Positions 22,389 through 25,428 of a DNA stretch of 25,428 bases are shown in pieces (the first letter of the stretch is position 1; each line of letters starts with the position of its first letter). The translations under genes were made by a program, and so were the position numbers. The notes under the pieces were generated by a model. The model was not told where the DNA came from, did no database searches, and was given only the letters and a program-made list of their open reading frames with translations. Source of the DNA: a virus; IMG/VR virus record IMGVR_UViG_3300044225_000906, positions 1 through 25,428 of that record; one strand, given 5' to 3'.

Positions 22389-23205
22389 CAATATATTTTT
22401 TTAAATCATATTTAATTTCCCAATTCAGTATTTCCTTTGTGGCATTTACCATTGTTATTGCGTGTTCTCTCTCTCCTTTTCTTCTCGGTACAAAAACAAT
22501 ATCATCTGTAAACATCTTTGCAACCTCTAATATACTATAACTTTTATCGCTACTTAAATACCATTCTTTATTACTGTTTTGCCTTAGTATTTTATATAAC
22601 GCAATAATTATGTCGTTTATGTGTGTGAATTGTCTGGTCTGTGTTCCATCTCCAACAACTGTTAGTGATTTACCTTCTTTGTATTGCTTTTCAAACTTTG
22701 CAATAACTGTTGCATAATCACCTGTTGCAATATGGTTTTTACCATAAACATTATAAAAATAACAAATCTCATATTGTAAATTAAACCACTTATTGTAGTT
22801 TTTTATTAATTCTACCATTTTTGCTTTAACCCAAGAATATGGAGACAAATCTTCGTTGCCACCAAACTTACTACTAGAAGCAGAATAAATTAATTTACAT
22901 TTCCATACTTTACACAATTCTATTATCCTTGTTGTGCCTTGTAAATTAGTTCGTAAAACATAAGCAATATCTTTAAATGATGGTACAACTCTGGAATATT
23001 CTCCAAAATGGAAAACCAAATCTTGTCTTTCAATATCCAAATCCCAAGTATCGCACTTTATATATTTAACTCCTTTAATGTGATTTTTTTCTGTGCCTGT
23101 AAAATAATTATCTACTGATGTTATTTTTGCCGAAGTGTTTTTTTTTAAATATGCAATAAGGTTACTGCCTATAAAACCTGCACCACCTGTTACTAATATT
23201 TTCAT
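22375..23205 (-). CDS. NAD-dependent epimerase/dehydratase (extended SDR, GalE-like)
   Basis: A 276-aa Rossmann enzyme. The cofactor motif GGAGFIG is at 7-13, Asp32 in VDNYFTG suggests NAD preference, and the catalytic set is Ser108-Ser112 in SASSSKFGG plus Tyr123/Lys127 in PYSWVKAKM. VVGDGTQTRQFTHINDI is the family's C-terminal substrate-side motif. It probably changes a nucleotide-linked sugar (UDP- or dTDP-sugar 4-epimerisation or dehydration). It is slightly shorter than the usual 310-340 residues. Coupled directly after the TAGT-like glycosyltransferase (4-base ATGA overlap), it likely supplies or tailors that enzyme's donor sugar. Confidence 0.85.
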   Translation of the reverse strand: MKILVTGGAGFIGSNLIAYLKKNTSAKITSVDNYFTGTEKNHIKGVKYIKCDTWDLDIERQDLVFHFGEYSRVVPSFKDIAYVLRTNLQGTTRIIELCKVWKCKLIYSASSSKFGGNEDLSPYSWVKAKMVELIKNYNKWFNLQYEICYFYNVYGKNHIATGDYATVIAKFEKQYKEGKSLTVVGDGTQTRQFTHINDIIIALYKILRQNSNKEWYLSSDKSYSILEVAKMFTDDIVFVPRRKGEREHAITMVNATKEILNWEIKYDLKKYIDGQK

Positions 23206-24086
23206 TTGTGTTTATTATAAAATTTTTTTAATTCTTTATTTTTTATTTTATTTAGTTTTTTAAGTTTTATGTCTTGTTTTTTATTTTTAATTTTTTCCCA
23301 ATCAATATCTTTTCTGCGTTTTAATGGATGTTTAAATTGCATCCAATTAATTATGTGATGTGGTCTGTCATATCTTATTTTGGTTTCAACATACTGTGGC
23401 CAAACTTCTTCCAAACTTCTTGTCTTTAAAAACTTTTTTTCTTGCGCATTATCTTTGTATAATTCTGTTTGGTTACCACCTTTCATCTTTGCAACGGTAC
23501 TTGTTTTATCAACTGTAAATGCATTAAATAAAACTGTACATAATTTATTGTGTAACACTTGCAAACAAATATCTACATCCTCATTATACTTTAATCTCCA
23601 TTTATAAGGCATATTGTTTTTAATTAACATAGCAGAATAGGCGTGTACATTTAACCTAAATGGAATGTTATCTGATGTTCCGGGTACTACAAAACTTGTA
23701 TAATTAAATCCTGTAATTGCAATATTTTCGTATCTATCTGTAAATTCCTCTAGTATCTTTATTGCTTTTAATCCATTACATTGTATTTTTTTACCCTGTG
23801 TTATTCTTCTTATTTTTCTAATATTATCATCAAATACCCAATGCCTTTCGTGTTTATTTTTTTGGCTGTGTTCCCAACAAAAATTTCTTGCAGGATATGA
23901 GCCAATACCTAAATTGGAAAATGGTAGTTTTAAAACATATTTTTTACCTACTGATTTACAATAATTTTCATATTCTTGTGGCTCAACAACTATTTTAAAA
24001 TCAACTCCATCTTTTTTAAAAAAATTTGCTGTTAATGGGTGTTCCCATCTACCTTTTGATACAATATAAACAGGGTATTTATTCAT
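23202..24086 (-). CDS. TET-associated glycosyltransferase-like (TAGT-like)
   Basis: A 294-aa GT-A type enzyme. The N-terminus YPVYIVSKGRWEHPLTANFF, then VVEPQEYENY, LPFSNLGIGSYPARNFCWEH at 55-74 and RHWVFDDNIRKIRRI (metal-binding DDN at 86-88), and KYNEDVDICLQVL at 166-178, match the TAGT family as I know it from phages. That family was described in association with TET/JBP oxygenases and sugar modification of oxidised DNA bases. No TET/JBP gene is in this window. The C-terminal ~45 residues are very basic (KRRKDIDWEKIKNKKQDIKL...), consistent with nucleic-acid binding. Coupled to the epimerase and overlapped by the other glycosyltransferase. Confidence 0.75.
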   Translation of the reverse strand: MNKYPVYIVSKGRWEHPLTANFFKKDGVDFKIVVEPQEYENYCKSVGKKYVLKLPFSNLGIGSYPARNFCWEHSQKNKHERHWVFDDNIRKIRRITQGKKIQCNGLKAIKILEEFTDRYENIAITGFNYTSFVVPGTSDNIPFRLNVHAYSAMLIKNNMPYKWRLKYNEDVDICLQVLHNKLCTVLFNAFTVDKTSTVAKMKGGNQTELYKDNAQEKKFLKTRSLEEVWPQYVETKIRYDRPHHIINWMQFKHPLKRRKDIDWEKIKNKKQDIKLKKLNKIKNKELKKFYNKHK

Positions 24087-24999
24087 TTAATAAAATGTGT
24101 TTCCAATTTTTACCTAAAATAAATTCTGCTTCTTTAGCCAATAATGTTTCGTCAGGTAAATTAATCCAAAAATCTTTTTCTTTTTTTTCTGACTTTGTAA
24201 ATGTACTTTCAAAAAAATGTTGTACAACAAAACTTTCATTTAATATTTTTTCAATGCTTGGTAATTTATAGCCAAATAATTCTGTTTTATTATTGAATTT
24301 AGTTGGTTTTTGTATTGAATAACATTTGTTTTTTCCAAGCCAAGCTGGTACTGGACAAAAATATATTGGCTCATATACTTTATAATTTTTATCTTTTTTC
24401 ATAATTTCTTTTATGTTCCAAATTACAAAATTCCAATTTGTTTTTTTAGGTTTTAATAATTTATGCATAATTATATGAGATAAATTTTCAATATATTTTG
24501 ACATACTTTTATTTACTTTCACAGGAAATGCTGCCAATTCTTTACCATCCCAACTTTTATCGTGTATTGTTAACGGGGGGTGGCTTTTCCCCCATTTAGG
24601 TGCAACACCACCACTTTTTTTTGCAGGCATACTCGCAAACCAACCGCTTTGTTCTGGTAATTTTTTTAATACAATAGCATCAAAATCTATAACAACTCCA
24701 TTTACTTGACTTGCGTATTTTAGTCTTATAGCATCAGAAATGTGTGCGATACTGTGTCCGCTTTTTAAAATTTCATAAGCAATATTTGTAGGTATATATT
24801 GATTGGCATTTTTAATAGTTACATTTTTAGGTAAATGTGTTACTATTTTTTGATACGTAAATAATATTACTTTATTATTTAATTTTTTGTGTGCTTTTAA
24901 TACAAGTTTATGAAGTATGGATAAATTTATATTTTTATTTATAAATTCATTATAAGACATTTTGTTGTCATATTCAGACCAAAATAATATGTATTCCAT
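24079..24999 (-). CDS. DXD-motif glycosyltransferase (GT32-like sugar-binding region)
   Basis: A 306-aa protein. Residues 85-115, AHISDAIRLKYASQVNG then VVIDFDAIVLKKLP with Asp105-x-Asp107, form the nucleotide-sugar and metal-binding core of the Gly_transf_sug (GT32-like) class. The rest is Lys/Asn/aromatic-rich with a Trp/Phe-rich C-terminus. No membrane helix is visible, so it is likely cytoplasmic. It transfers a sugar to an unknown acceptor. In the cluster with a TAGT-like enzyme and an epimerase it may elongate the same glycan. It begins on the ParB-like stop as TAATG and overlaps the next gene by 8 bases. Confidence 0.7.
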   Translation of the reverse strand: MEYILFWSEYDNKMSYNEFINKNINLSILHKLVLKAHKKLNNKVILFTYQKIVTHLPKNVTIKNANQYIPTNIAYEILKSGHSIAHISDAIRLKYASQVNGVVIDFDAIVLKKLPEQSGWFASMPAKKSGGVAPKWGKSHPPLTIHDKSWDGKELAAFPVKVNKSMSKYIENLSHIIMHKLLKPKKTNWNFVIWNIKEIMKKDKNYKVYEPIYFCPVPAWLGKNKCYSIQKPTKFNNKTELFGYKLPSIEKILNESFVVQHFFESTFTKSEKKEKDFWINLPDETLLAKEAEFILGKNWKHILLNE

Positions 25000-25428
25000 T
25001 ATTCATATTTTAAGCTGTTTAAATCTTGTTTTTCCTTAAATGGATAACTTGTACTCCAAGCTTTTTTACCTTGTATGGAAAATTTCATATTATGTTTTTC
25101 AGCAAATTCTTGTCTCAATTCTTCTGTTGCAAATGCTATAATAATTTTAATGTCTTTTTCACTTGCTTCAAATTCTGGCATTCCTACCCATTCAGAAAAC
25201 TCATCTCCTTTATTTATCATCTCAATATTATCATCTGTATTTTGCCAAACATCTAAACCCCAATCATCCAAGTCTGTAGTTTTCCATTCGTTGCCTAAAA
25301 TGTCCCAATCCCAATCTCCAAAATTTACATTATCCTTTACAATAAATTCTTCTTTTTGTTTATCTGTTAAATCTTCTATTTTATCTACATATACTTCTTT
25401 AAGACCTGCGTCAATACAAGCTTTATTC
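24999..25428 (-). CDS. ParB-like domain phage protein, N-terminus beyond window
   Basis: The open frame continues past the right edge; Met at 25271 is internal, so this is a 5'-truncated gene with 142 residues visible. It starts NKACIDAGLKEVYVDKIEDL, then TDKQKEEFIVKDNVNFGDWD and WDILGNEW, the second half of phage ParB-like domains, followed by a linker with WVGMPEFE and a small C-terminal beta-alpha domain (KIIIAFATEELRQEFAEKHN) I recall with such proteins. The N-terminal CTP/nuclease motifs are off-window. Such proteins are found near terminases and base-modification genes. A DNA methyltransferase fusion is absent at this end. Confidence 0.75.
   Translation of the reverse strand, partial: NKACIDAGLKEVYVDKIEDLTDKQKEEFIVKDNVNFGDWDWDILGNEWKTTDLDDWGLDVWQNTDDNIEMINKGDEFSEWVGMPEFEASEKDIKIIIAFATEELRQEFAEKHNMKFSIQGKKAWSTSYPFKEKQDLNSLKYE

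Noticed and set aside
25271-25271. Start of the ParB-like gene at Met 25271 as a 90-aa protein.
   Set aside because: The frame remains open to the edge and the upstream 52 residues match the ParB-like domain, so this Met is internal.

Overview
The window looks like part of a tailed double-stranded DNA phage genome, or a prophage, of a Bacteroidetes (Flavobacteriia-like) host. It is about 30% G+C by eye. Every convincing gene lies on the minus strand. Genes overlap at ATGA or TAATG junctions, Shine-Dalgarno sites are mostly absent and leaders are A/T-rich, and many proteins belong to families I know mainly from marine and flavobacterial phages. I see no tail sheath, so a siphovirus-like particle is most likely. 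No replication, integration, tRNA or CRISPR features are present. Both ends of the window cut through a gene.

Layout in transcription order (right to left): (1) 25428-22375, a ParB-like protein cut by the edge, a DXD glycosyltransferase, a TET-associated-glycosyltransferase (TAGT)-like protein and an NAD-dependent sugar epimerase. (2) 22388-20891, terminase small and large subunits. (3) 20844-19857, three small accessory genes ending in a terminator; two of them carry the same 18-bp upstream element. (4) 19739-16990, a tail-chaperone-like gene with a strong case for a -1 frameshift on a T10 tract, a tail-terminator-like protein, an HK97 gp10-like protein and a 330-aa tail protein. (5) 16990-12809, a 703-aa tail protein, two micro-ORFs and the tape measure. 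(6) 12774-10127, XkdF-like protease, a 51-aa Cys-rich protein, a scaffold-like acidic protein and the major capsid protein, followed by a terminator. (7) 10050-6629, a likely tail tube protein with its own terminator, a 150-aa protein, a portal with a C-terminal extension, and a head-completion-like protein. (8) 6550-1919, a 1543-aa repetitive tail fibre. (9) 1868-1, a lysis-type cassette with an M15 peptidase endolysin, small membrane proteins and a 3TM-type holin cut by the left edge.

Together these make a DNA packaging, head, tail and lysis module. Two parts deserve most attention. One is the glycosylation cluster packed against the terminase, which could modify phage DNA bases (TAGT families are linked to hypermodified DNA) or a surface glycan. 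The other is the chaperone frameshift, where the conserved C-terminal half has no start codon of its own and its stop overlaps the next gene's ATG. Four further small genes were found by reading the gaps: a 50-aa ORF at 848-1000, a 32-aa ORF at 6534-6632, a 42-aa ORF at 14644-14772 and a 28-aa six-cysteine ORF at 14796-14882. Functions rest on recalled family resemblance and visible motifs; no database search was run.
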